NCBI GenBank assembly: GCA_937925685.1
Contig: CALAMI010000036.1
Location: 17,212 to 81,211, forward strand
DNA: 64,000 nt
From: Candidatus Binatia bacterium
GTDB taxonomy: Bacteria; Desulfobacterota; Binatia; HRBIN30
Direction of reading: 5' to 3'
Part shown: positions 45,205-52,348 of the stretch, one piece after another
How the letters are laid out: the number at the start of each line of letters is the position of its first letter
Position numbering within the stretch: the stretch's first letter is position 1
Program-made: the position numbers and the translations under genes
Notes under the pieces: model-generated
Told to the model about the DNA's origin: nothing
The model's database searches: none
Seen by the model: only the letters and a program-made list of their open reading frames with translations

Positions 45205-45933
45205 ATGGCACTGGATGTTCAAAGGATCGCCGCTCTTGCCGGGGAATACGCCGATAAGGACCCTCGTGAGATCCTCAAGCTTGCCTTGCAAGAGTATCCC
45301 GGGGAAATCGCCATTTCCTTCAGTGGGGCAGAGGATGTGGTGCTGGTCGACATGGCAAGCAAAATTGGTGGCAATTTCAAGGTTTTTTCCCTCGATACTG
45401 GCCGGCTGCACGCCGAGACTTACCGCTTCCTGGAGAAGGTTCGCGAACATTATGGCATTCCCATCGAGGTGTACTTCCCGCAACCCGAGGCGGTCGAAAA
45501 GCTGGTGCGAGAAAAGGGTTTGTTTTCCTTTTACAAGGATGGACACAAGGAGTGCTGCGGTATCCGCAAGGTGGAACCCTTGGTGCGTGCCTTGAAGCCG
45601 TTGAAGGCTTGGATCACGGGTCAACGCCGCGATCAAAGCCCGGGCACCCGCGCCGATGTGCCGGTGGTGCAACTCGACCCTACGTTTGGTTCGCCCGAGC
45701 GACCGCTGGTGAAGTTCAACCCGCTGGCGAACTGGACGTCCAAGCAGGTGTGGAGTTACATCAACGAGCATCGTGTTCCGTACAACGAATTGCACAACCG
45801 TGGCTTCATCTCGATTGGCTGCGAGCCATGCACCCGACCAACCAACCCCGGCGAGCATGAACGTGCCGGCCGTTGGTGGTGGGAAGAAGAAACCCAAAAA
45901 GAGTGCGGGCTTCACGCGGGTAACGTCCGGTAG
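45205..45933 (+). CDS. cysH: Adenylyl-sulfate reductase, [4Fe-4S] APS reductase type
   Basis: 242 residues. Reduces APS (adenosine 5'-phosphosulfate) to sulfite with thioredoxin. PP-loop-like [15 protein letters not shown]; substrate-binding [13 protein letters not shown]; two cysteine pairs, [12 protein letters not shown] and [10 protein letters not shown], that hold the [4Fe-4S] cluster and mark APS rather than PAPS specificity; the C-terminal ECGLH cysteine is the catalytic nucleophile. CysC, an APS kinase, is encoded 1.5 kb on, so both fates of APS are possible. Starts at ATG 45205 with GAAGAGG upstream. Confidence 0.93.
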   Translation: MALDVQRIAALAGEYADKDPREILKLALQEYPGEIAISFSGAEDVVLVDMASKIGGNFKVFSLDTGRLHAETYRFLEKVREHYGIPIEVYFPQPEAVEKLVREKGLFSFYKDGHKECCGIRKVEPLVRALKPLKAWITGQRRDQSPGTRADVPVVQLDPTFGSPERPLVKFNPLANWTSKQVWSYINEHRVPYNELHNRGFISIGCEPCTRPTNPGEHERAGRWWWEEETQKECGLHAGNVR

Positions 45934-46137
45934 TTAGAAGCGATACCAGGCCGAGTTTCACCTCCGTTGGCGCACCGCCGAACTGCGGCGATGGTCGACA
46001 GGCAGGGGCCATTGCAAGACCGCACTCGCAGCGTACGGATTGGCTGTTCCACCAGCTTGGCACCTGGAGGAAAAGCTTCGTAATGGAGCAAAAGTCACCC
46101 TCGGCCGGGGGGAAGTGGCTCCCCCCAAGGACCAGTA

Positions 46138-46156
46138 AAAGGAGTGGCCCTCCTTT
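46138..46156 (-). terminator. Hairpin terminator between cysH and ribE
   Basis: A 7-bp stem (46138-46144 with 46150-46156) and five-base loop. Read on the minus strand it is followed by a short T run, as expected for the end of ribE. A second GC hairpin (six G, six C) lies about 15-30 bases beyond at 46107-46126. The rest of the 45934-46181 interval shows nothing recognisable. Confidence 0.55.
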
Positions 46157-46181
46157 GCCACCCCACAGCCTGGTGTAGCCG

Positions 46182-46766
46182 TCAGGTTCGTAGCGGTCCC
46201 AGTAGCGTTTCCACGTAGCGAGCGATGATGTCGGTTTCGATGTTCACACTCGCCCCGATGCCTTTCTGCAACAAACTGGTGTGTGCTTGGGTGTATTGCA
46301 CGAGTGACACAGCAAAGGTGTCGTGAGTTTTGTCGATGATGGTGAGACTCGCCCCGTCCACCGCCACAGGTCCTTTCACCACCATGTAGCGCAGCAACTC
46401 CCGGGGAGCACGGAAACGCACGATAACGGCCTGGCCTTCCGGAGCGAGCGACTCGATCTTGGCAACCCCCTCCACGACGCCACGGACTAGATGGCCGCTT
46501 AACCGGTCTGCTAGACGCAAGGAACGCTCGAGATTCACGGGATCCCCGGGTTGGAGTTCGCCGAGGTTGGAACGACGCAAGGTCTCAGGCATGACGTCCG
46601 CCGCAAACCAGTCGCGCTCGAACGCAGCCACTGTCAGATCGACACCATTGACCGCAATGGAATCTCCAAGCTTTGCATCGCTCAACACCTGGCACGCGCC
46701 AATCCTCAAGCGGCCACCGGTGTTTTCGATGACTCGGCCGACTTCCTCGATGATTCCCGTAAACAT
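46182..46766 (-). CDS. ribE: Riboflavin synthase alpha chain with altered active-site residues
   Basis: 194 residues in two similar lumazine-binding halves. MFTGIIEEVGRV opens the first; MPETLRRSNLGELQPGDPVN lies between; YMVVKGPVAVDGASLTIID is the second-half counterpart. It makes riboflavin from two 6,7-dimethyl-8-ribityllumazine. Two positions differ from the E. coli enzyme: NGxCLTV reads NGVDLTV, and GHxxxGH reads GHLVRGVVEG, so the conserved Cys and second His are missing. The remaining fold features are intact, so it may be an alternative active form or a lumazine-binding protein. No FMN riboswitch seen upstream. Stand-alone gene. Confidence 0.85.
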   Translation of the reverse strand: MFTGIIEEVGRVIENTGGRLRIGACQVLSDAKLGDSIAVNGVDLTVAAFERDWFAADVMPETLRRSNLGELQPGDPVNLERSLRLADRLSGHLVRGVVEGVAKIESLAPEGQAVIVRFRAPRELLRYMVVKGPVAVDGASLTIIDKTHDTFAVSLVQYTQAHTSLLQKGIGASVNIETDIIARYVETLLGPLRT

Positions 46767-46994
46767 TTCTCGGACTCCTAAACGCTTTGCCCGCTGCTCG
46801 CCTTACTGCTGAACGCCATCCATTTATCAAAGGCGAAAGTCCTAGCGTAGAAGACGTTTGTATTCTCTTTGAGGCGCGCGCGTTCTCGCTGTGAACCCCA
46901 GGTAAGGCGAGGTGCGGATTCCTTCGAGTCGCTGCTTTGCGTCGAGCTCTTTGGGCACGGTAGTTGTTACGAAATGCCGCCAGGGAGGCGTGTG

Positions 46995-47228
46995 ATGGCA
47001 CGATTTCGATTGGCCGACCAAGACGGGTTGTTCGAACTCGATATTCAGACTACGCTGCCGCCGGCGATTTTAGCGGACGAGCGCACGGAGCCGGTACTGA
47101 GTGCGGCGCTCTTAATGGCTCTGGCCACCTTGATCGAGGGAGGGGAGTGGCCAACGCGTGTTCTCGAGCACATGCGCGAGTTTATGTCCGTCATGCATCA
47201 CGAAGTATGCGTGCAGCGCTCGTTGTAG
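46995..47228 (+). CDS. Small hypothetical protein (77 aa)
   Basis: ATG 46995 follows a strong AGGGAGG site. The protein begins MARFRLADQDGLFELDIQTT and has a helical middle (VLSAALLMALATLIEGG) and a His-containing end (MSVMHHEVCVQ). It is neither a clear membrane helix nor a known small domain to me; amphipathic helix character suggests a soluble partner-binding protein. It is divergent from ribE (228 bases) and convergent with cysC. A longer open frame upstream has no ribosome-binding site and was not used. Confidence 0.55.
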   Translation: MARFRLADQDGLFELDIQTTLPPAILADERTEPVLSAALLMALATLIEGGEWPTRVLEHMREFMSVMHHEVCVQRSL

Positions 47229-47324
47229 GTTGTCGGCTGAGGTCGTCAGCAGTGGAGGTGTTCACAAGGCGGGTGGCTCTCTGGGGTGCATTGTCGCCCG
47301 TGTGAGTACACGTTCGAGTTTGGT

Positions 47325-47360
47325 CGGTCGCCACGCGGCCCCCCAACGTGTTGGCGACCG
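47325..47360. terminator. Possible bidirectional terminator before cysC
   Basis: 9-bp stem (CGGTCGCCA at 47325-47333 with TGGCGACCG at 47352-47360) extended by further pairs across a bulge. It lies between two convergent genes but lacks a clear T run, so a bidirectional or Rho-assisted stop is only a guess. Nothing else recognisable in 47229-47497. Confidence 0.35.
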
Positions 47361-47497
47361 GCCACGGCTGGTCGGGCGTGGTCGGTTCTAACTGCGTCCT
47401 CGCTCGGCCAGCCGCCAGAGGTTGGCAGCACGGTTTGGGGCTGAACAGTCGGCTTACCGCGGGCGTGTCTCGAAGCGGTTGCGGTGAGCGGCTCTCA

Positions 47498-48142
47498 TCA
47501 TGTGGTTCTTGCTTCGTTCGGGTCTGTTTCGGCGGGCGGAATGTATCCGTGCTTCTCCAGGTAGTCGAGCAGTGTATTGACGCATTCCTCTTCGGACTGT
47601 TTGTGGGTTTCGAGCACCACTTCGGGGTGCAGCGGCGGCTCGTAAGGTGCAGAAATGCCAGTGAACTCTGGAATCTCGCCCGCGCGAGCTTTCTTGTAGT
47701 GACCTTTGGGGTCGCGTTGTTCGCACACTTCCACGGGGCAAGACACGTACACTTCGATGAATTCTCCGGCTTGCATGAGTGCCCGCACGCGGTCGCGGTC
47801 GGCGCGGTATGGAGAGATGAAGGCGGTGATGTTGATCACACCGGCGGTCGTGAAAAGCTTCGCAACCTCTCCGATGCGGCGGATATTTTCCTCCCGATCC
47901 TTGGGAGAAAAGCCGAGGTCGCGGTTCAATCCATGGCGGATGTTGTCTCCATCGAGCACGAAGGCATGCACCCCGCGATCCCAAAGTGCTTTTTCGAGGG
48001 CGACCGCAATGGTCGATTTGCCGGATGCCGGCAAGCCCGTGAGCCAGATGGTACACGCTTTGTGGCCAACGATGGCTTCCCGGTCTTCCTTGGTTACCAT
48101 TCCCGGGTGCCAAACCACGTGCTTGGATTTGAGATTGGCCAT
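47498..48142 (-). CDS. cysC: Adenylyl-sulfate kinase
   Basis: 214 residues; phosphorylates APS to PAPS. P-loop [20 protein letters not shown] at residues 33-52, [36 protein letters not shown] and [20 protein letters not shown]. It is the stand-alone CysC form, not the CysNC fusion. With an APS-type CysH nearby, its PAPS is more likely for sulfation than for assimilation. RBS not obvious. Confidence 0.95.
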   Translation of the reverse strand: MANLKSKHVVWHPGMVTKEDREAIVGHKACTIWLTGLPASGKSTIAVALEKALWDRGVHAFVLDGDNIRHGLNRDLGFSPKDREENIRRIGEVAKLFTTAGVINITAFISPYRADRDRVRALMQAGEFIEVYVSCPVEVCEQRDPKGHYKKARAGEIPEFTGISAPYEPPLHPEVVLETHKQSEEECVNTLLDYLEKHGYIPPAETDPNEARTT

Positions 48143-48297
48143 GGTTCGTTCTCGAATTTGCAGCGCTAGCCCGCACTAGCTTGCTGCGCAGGGAAATCCA
48201 AGGCTGCTCTTCGGGCGACGGCTGCTGTCGGGAGGCCCCATCGGCACCGTAGGGGGAAACTTGTTCCTTGCGTTGCGGAAGGGTATCGGCTGCAGTC

Positions 48298-50103
48298 ATG
48301 CTTGACACGGTCCATGGCGATGAAAACGCAACAGGGGTCCGATGGGATCTAGGTGATTTGTATACAAGCCCGGAAGACCCTCAGATCGAACACGACATCA
48401 CCCAGGCGGTGAACCGGGCAAATCAGTTTCGTAGCCAATATCAGGGTCGTGTGGGCGCGCTCGAGGGTGAGCAGTTGTTCGCAGCAGTTGCCGAGATGGA
48501 AGGAATTCTGGAGTTGGTAGGACGTTGGAATTCGTACGCAGAACTGCTGCATGCCTCCCAGGTGGACGTGCCGCGGCACGGTGCTTTGCTGGCGCGGACA
48601 CAGGAGCAAGCCTCGGTCGTGCGACAGACATTGCTGTTTTTCGAGCTCGAGTGGTTGGCTCAGCCCGAGGAGGTCGTTCGGGCGCGTCTTTCCGATCCCA
48701 CCCTGAGTCGCTTCCGCCATTTCTTGGAAAGCTTGCGTCGATACCGGCCGCACGTGCTGAGCGAGCCGGAGGAGCGCATTTTGGAAGAAAAGGCCAACAC
48801 TGGTGCGCGAGCATTTGCACGCTTGTTCGACGAAGTGCTGTCGCGACTCAAATTTCCTCTGCGCCATGGTGGCGAGGTCCGGTACTTGAACGAGAGCCAG
48901 GTTCTTGCACTCCTTCATGAGCCTGACCGCTCCCTGCGCCGGGCCGCAGCCACTGCCCTGACCGAAAGCTTGCAAGAAAACCACGTGTTGCTGGCGTTTA
49001 TTTTCAATGTCCTCACCCAAGACCACGCTATAGACGATCGCTTACGCCGCTATGACGACCCGATGGAAGCCCGTCATCTGGCAAACGAGGTCGACAAGCC
49101 CACCGTAGATGCATTGCTAGCAACGTGCGAGGAACACTACTCCCTCGCCCAACGTTATTACCGACTCAAGCGCAAGCTTCTGGGAGTGGAGGAGCTCCTG
49201 GACTACGACCGATACGCGCCCGTGGGAGAGGCCGCGCCGCGGGTGTCTTGGGAGCAATGCCAAGGAATCGTGCTAGAAGCTTTTGGTGCGTTTTCGCCAC
49301 GGATGCGCGACATCGCTGAACTGTTTTTTCGACACCGTTGGATTGATGCCGAGCCTCGGTTCGGCAAACGTGGAGGAGCCTTTAGCGCGAGCACCGTGCC
49401 GAGTGTGCATCCGTACGTTCTGTTGAACTACACCGGCCAACTTCACGATGTGATGACGACCGCACACGAGCTGGGGCATGGTGTGCATCAGTATCTGGCG
49501 AGAAGGCAAGGTTACTTGCAAATGGATACGCCACTAACGATGGCCGAGACGGCGAGCGTATTCGGGGAAATGCTGGTGTTTCAGTCCCTCCGAGGGAAAC
49601 TGCGTGACCGCGCTCAACACTTGAGCCTCCTTTGCCAAAAAATCGAGGACATCATCGCCACGGTGTTCCGCCAAGTTGCCCTAACCCGCTTCGAACAACG
49701 CTTGCACGAATCGCGACGTCGGCACGGTGAACTCCCGGCCGACGCCATCGGACGAATCTGGCAGGAGGAAAATGCCAAACTTTATGGCGATACCGTTACC
49801 CTCACCGACTCGTACCGCTGGTGGTGGTCGTACATCCCGCACTTCGTCCACTCGCCGTTTTATTGTTACGCCTATGCATTTGGCGAGCTCCTCGTTCTCT
49901 CCTTGTTCGAGCTTTATGCCCAGCAGGGACCAGACTTTGTCCCTGTTTATCTTGCCCTACTGGAAGCAGGTGGGTCGGAACGACCAGAGGTGTTGTTGCA
50001 ACCGTTAGGCATCGACATTCGTCAGCCGGACTTTTGGCGATTGGGAATGCGGCCGCTCGAACGCCTTGTCGCCGAGGCCGAGGAGCTGGCCAGCAGCAAC
50101 TGA
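48298..50103 (+). CDS. M3-family oligoendopeptidase (PepF-like)
   Basis: 601 residues. Zinc site TTAHELGHGVHQYLARRQG (HExxH) and the third ligand downstream in TMAETASVFGEM. The N-terminal GVRWDLGDLYTSPEDPQ is typical of the PepF/M3B clade. Cytosolic metallopeptidase that degrades oligopeptides. ATG 48298 was preferred over an in-frame upstream start (48268) because it gives the usual short lead before WDLGDLY. Divergent from cysC by 155 bases. Annotated M3B from the fold signature; no exact substrate can be given. Confidence 0.92.
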   Translation: MLDTVHGDENATGVRWDLGDLYTSPEDPQIEHDITQAVNRANQFRSQYQGRVGALEGEQLFAAVAEMEGILELVGRWNSYAELLHASQVDVPRHGALLARTQEQASVVRQTLLFFELEWLAQPEEVVRARLSDPTLSRFRHFLESLRRYRPHVLSEPEERILEEKANTGARAFARLFDEVLSRLKFPLRHGGEVRYLNESQVLALLHEPDRSLRRAAATALTESLQENHVLLAFIFNVLTQDHAIDDRLRRYDDPMEARHLANEVDKPTVDALLATCEEHYSLAQRYYRLKRKLLGVEELLDYDRYAPVGEAAPRVSWEQCQGIVLEAFGAFSPRMRDIAELFFRHRWIDAEPRFGKRGGAFSASTVPSVHPYVLLNYTGQLHDVMTTAHELGHGVHQYLARRQGYLQMDTPLTMAETASVFGEMLVFQSLRGKLRDRAQHLSLLCQKIEDIIATVFRQVALTRFEQRLHESRRRHGELPADAIGRIWQEENAKLYGDTVTLTDSYRWWWSYIPHFVHSPFYCYAYAFGELLVLSLFELYAQQGPDFVPVYLALLEAGGSERPEVLLQPLGIDIRQPDFWRLGMRPLERLVAEAEELASSN

Positions 50104-50296
50104 CGAGAACGCTGCCTCGAGAGCACGAACTGCGATGGCAATGCGCCCTTCGCTGTCATTGGCACACGCGCGCTGCTTGAAATCGCTTCTGGCCCTCGGG
50201 AATCCTGGTGCGGGTGCAACGCAACGCAGCCGCTGCTACTCCAGTGGGTTCGAACCGTGGATTGCTGCTACGACCGTGAAGGACTAGGGTTGGTGC

Positions 50297-50620
50297 ATGC
50301 ACATCACGATGGTGAAAAAGCGGCTGACCGACGGATCCGAGTGCCGGAAGTGCCGCGAGGTGACAGAGTTTCTGCAGCAAAAGGGCCTTTGGTCGCGGAT
50401 CGATGAAGTGGTATGGGCGGACGAGCGCGACCCCGCTAGCCCCGGAATGCAACTTGCCGCCAGGCTCGGTGTCGAACGGGCACCCTTCTTCGTCGTGCGC
50501 GACGACAGCGGCGAGCAGGTCTACCAGAGCGTCCTTCAGCTCATTCGCGCCCGACTGGGCGGGGCCGCGAGTAGCGAGCAGGCGCGCATCATCGACCCGG
50601 ACGAGATCGGCGGTATCTGA
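50297..50620 (+). CDS. Small thioredoxin-like protein with CxxC
   Basis: 107 residues. The N-terminus MHITMVKKRLTDGSECRKC carries a CxxC (ECRKC) followed by a helix (REVTEFLQQKGLW), and GVERAPFFVVRDDSGEQVYQ contains the cis-proline-like RAPFFVV of thioredoxin folds. It could be a redox or sulfur-carrier partner. The acidic tail RIIDPDEIGGI is unusual. It lies between the peptidase and the oxidase operon, separated from the latter by a long inverted repeat. I do not recognise a named family. Confidence 0.65.
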   Translation: MHITMVKKRLTDGSECRKCREVTEFLQQKGLWSRIDEVVWADERDPASPGMQLAARLGVERAPFFVVRDDSGEQVYQSVLQLIRARLGGAASSEQARIIDPDEIGGI

Positions 50621-50733
50621 TTCTGCGCCCGGCCGTGGCTTGAACTAGGGAGCCACAATGGAGGCGTGGGGCGACCAGAACCCCATCGTGCTCGACTTCA
50701 GCTGCTTGTTTTCAGTGGCCGTTTTTCCCCCTT

Positions 50734-50776
50734 ATTTGCAGCGCTGAGAAAAAGCCGAGGAAAAAGCGCTGCAAAT
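50734..50776. repeat. 12-bp perfect inverted repeat in an A/T-run-rich gap
   Basis: ATTTGCAGCGCT (50734-50745) pairs with AGCGCTGCAAAT (50765-50776) around a 19-base purine-rich loop. Flanking C5/T5 and A4/G5 runs (GTTTTTCCCCC and AAAACGGAGGGGG) allow partial extension. The 292-base interval 50621-50912 has no recognised gene. A terminator for the thioredoxin-like gene, an RNA hairpin or a small mobile-element relic are possible. Confidence 0.6.
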
Positions 50777-50912
50777 GAGAAAACGGAGGGGGCATTGCAG
50801 TTGGCGCTGTTTTTCAGCAATAGGGCACGAGCGTTGCTTAGCGTGGCTGACGTCTATGGTGGGAGTGTGGCTTGAACGGCGGAACCCGGCTCGCGGCTCA
50901 CGGTGGGGTGGG

Positions 50913-51548
50913 GTGAACAGGGCGGCCTCGGCTCTTCTGTTGGCCGCAACGGCGGTGTGGACGAAGCCAGCGGCAACCTGTGCCGACCTCCTTGCTCGCG
51001 GCCGCGAACTTTACGTCCTGTGCAGTAGCTGCCATGGCGACCGTGGGCAGGGCGACCGTCAACGCTCGGCACCAGCGATCGGAGGACTGCCACAGTGGTA
51101 CGTCGAGGCGCAACTGCACAAGTTTCTCGCAGGAGAACGCGGCTATCATCCCGACGACGTGACCGGGCTGCAGATGCGACCCATGGCCCAGGCCGTCCAC
51201 CGAGGCGATGACCTGCAGGCTGTTGCCGCCTACGTGGCTTCCTTGCGTCCTCAACCATGGCCGCGCACCCAGCACTCGGGCGACACCACGCGAGGGCAAA
51301 CGCTTTACGCCACTTGCATTGCATGTCATGGGGCCGATGGAAAGGGCAACGAGGCCTTGAAAGCCCCGAGACTTGCGGGGCAGGCCGACTGGTATCTCAT
51401 CGACCAGCTCAAAAAGTTCCGTTCGGGCCAACGTGGCGCGGCACCGGGTGATGCGATGGGTGCACAAATGCGCGCCATGGTGAACGTGCTCCCGGACGAC
51501 AATGCCATTGCCGACGTGGTGGCGTATATCTCCTCCCTTCGACCGTGA
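50913..51548 (+). CDS. Di-heme cytochrome c (cytochrome c4-like)
   Basis: 211 residues: signal peptide (RAASALLLAATAVWTKPAAT) and two class I cytochrome domains with heme motifs CSSCHG and CIACHG. Likely axial Met ligands are in QMRPMAQAV and QMRAMVNVLPD, and each domain ends in VAAYVASLRP / VVAYISSLRP. A periplasmic electron donor to the oxidase encoded next. GTG 50913, just after a G-rich Shine-Dalgarno-like stretch, gives the normal signal peptide; an ATG at 50856 is in frame. Ends 8 bases before a micropeptide gene. Confidence 0.87.
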   Translation: MNRAASALLLAATAVWTKPAATCADLLARGRELYVLCSSCHGDRGQGDRQRSAPAIGGLPQWYVEAQLHKFLAGERGYHPDDVTGLQMRPMAQAVHRGDDLQAVAAYVASLRPQPWPRTQHSGDTTRGQTLYATCIACHGADGKGNEALKAPRLAGQADWYLIDQLKKFRSGQRGAAPGDAMGAQMRAMVNVLPDDNAIADVVAYISSLRP

Positions 51549-51556
51549 GGTGCGAT

Positions 51557-51661
51557 ATGGCCGAGACAATGCAATGGGACGACGTCGCACGAAAGTGGTT
51601 CGTGGCCACACTGGCGGGCTGCATCGTCTTCGCTGCTATGGCATGGTGGCTCGTGCGTTGA
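51557..51661 (+). CDS. 34-residue single-helix peptide in the oxidase operon
   Basis: ATG with GAGG 7-10 bases upstream, 35 codons including TGA. The peptide opens MAETMQWDDVARKW, a short charged cytoplasmic lead, followed by one hydrophobic helix ending in WWLVR. It lies 8 bases after the cytochrome c stop and 12 before coxB, in a tightly packed operon. Such small single-span subunits (for example CcoQ, CbaD and aa3 subunit IV types) stabilise heme-copper oxidases, so a small accessory subunit is a plausible role. No family match is known to me. Confidence 0.7.
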   Translation: MAETMQWDDVARKWFVATLAGCIVFAAMAWWLVR

Positions 51662-51673
51662 GGAGAGCAGGCC

Positions 51674-52348
51674 ATGTTATCGTGGTTGGTACCGCAAGCG
51701 TCGACCAGTGCACGGGACATCGACTGGTTGTTTACTCTGATCCTGGTCACAGTGGGGTTCTGGTTCGTTGTAGCCCAGGCAGCCCTCTTCACGTTGATTT
51801 TCCGTTTTCGGCGGCGCCCTGATGTGGCTGCGGCCTATATCTCCGGAGAGCGCAAAGAGGAAAAACGCTGGATCAGCCGCCCGCACGCCTTGGTGATCGT
51901 TTGCGATATCGTGTTGATCGCCGGGGCGCTGCTGACCTGGAAGGCGGTGAAGCAAGACTTACCGCCGGCTGACGAGCGCGTGCGGATCATTGCCCAACAG
52001 TGGGCTTGGGTGTTCGTCCATCCTGGTCCGGACGGGAAATTGGATACGGACGATGACGTGCGCACGGTGAACGACTTACGGGTGAAAATCGACACCACCT
52101 ACCACTTCGAACTCACCTCACGCGACGTTGTCCATAGCTTTTCCGTGCCGGCATTCCGGCTAAAGCAAGACGCGGTTCCTGGCCGCATCGTGACGGGCTG
52201 GTTTCGTCCCACGCGGCTCGGCACGTACGATATTCAGTGTGCGGAAATCTGCGGCATTGGTCACGCCCTGATGCCAGCGCGCCTCACGGTCGAGACCCCG
52301 GCGGAACAAGCTGCCTGGTACGCGAGCCGTAGCGCGCAAGGAGGATGA
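51674..52348 (+). CDS. coxB: Cytochrome c oxidase subunit II
   Basis: 224 residues: two N-terminal helices (LFTLILVTVGFWFVVAQAAL and ALVIVCDIVLIAGALLTW), then a periplasmic cupredoxin domain. QQWAWVFVHPGPDG is the electron-entry tryptophan region and CAEICGIGHALM holds the binuclear CuA ligands (two Cys, His, Met), with the upstream His in DVVHSFSVP. No fused cytochrome c, so the separate di-heme cytochrome probably donates. Stop overlaps the coxA ATG. Confidence 0.95.
   Translation: MLSWLVPQASTSARDIDWLFTLILVTVGFWFVVAQAALFTLIFRFRRRPDVAAAYISGERKEEKRWISRPHALVIVCDIVLIAGALLTWKAVKQDLPPADERVRIIAQQWAWVFVHPGPDGKLDTDDDVRTVNDLRVKIDTTYHFELTSRDVVHSFSVPAFRLKQDAVPGRIVTGWFRPTRLGTYDIQCAEICGIGHALMPARLTVETPAEQAAWYASRSAQGG

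Noticed and set aside
46767..46994. Possible FMN riboswitch upstream of ribE
   Set aside because: I looked for the conserved RFN-element core (GGGCGGGGU/ CCCACCGGCGG type segments) on the minus strand and did not find it.
50240..50275. GGGTTCGAACC resembling a tRNA T-arm
   Set aside because: The T-stem pairs over only about three bases, and no matching acceptor stem, anticodon arm or D-arm could be built around it.
50666..50875. 69-residue open frame over the inverted repeat
   Set aside because: No ribosome-binding site and the reading frame passes through the perfect inverted repeat.
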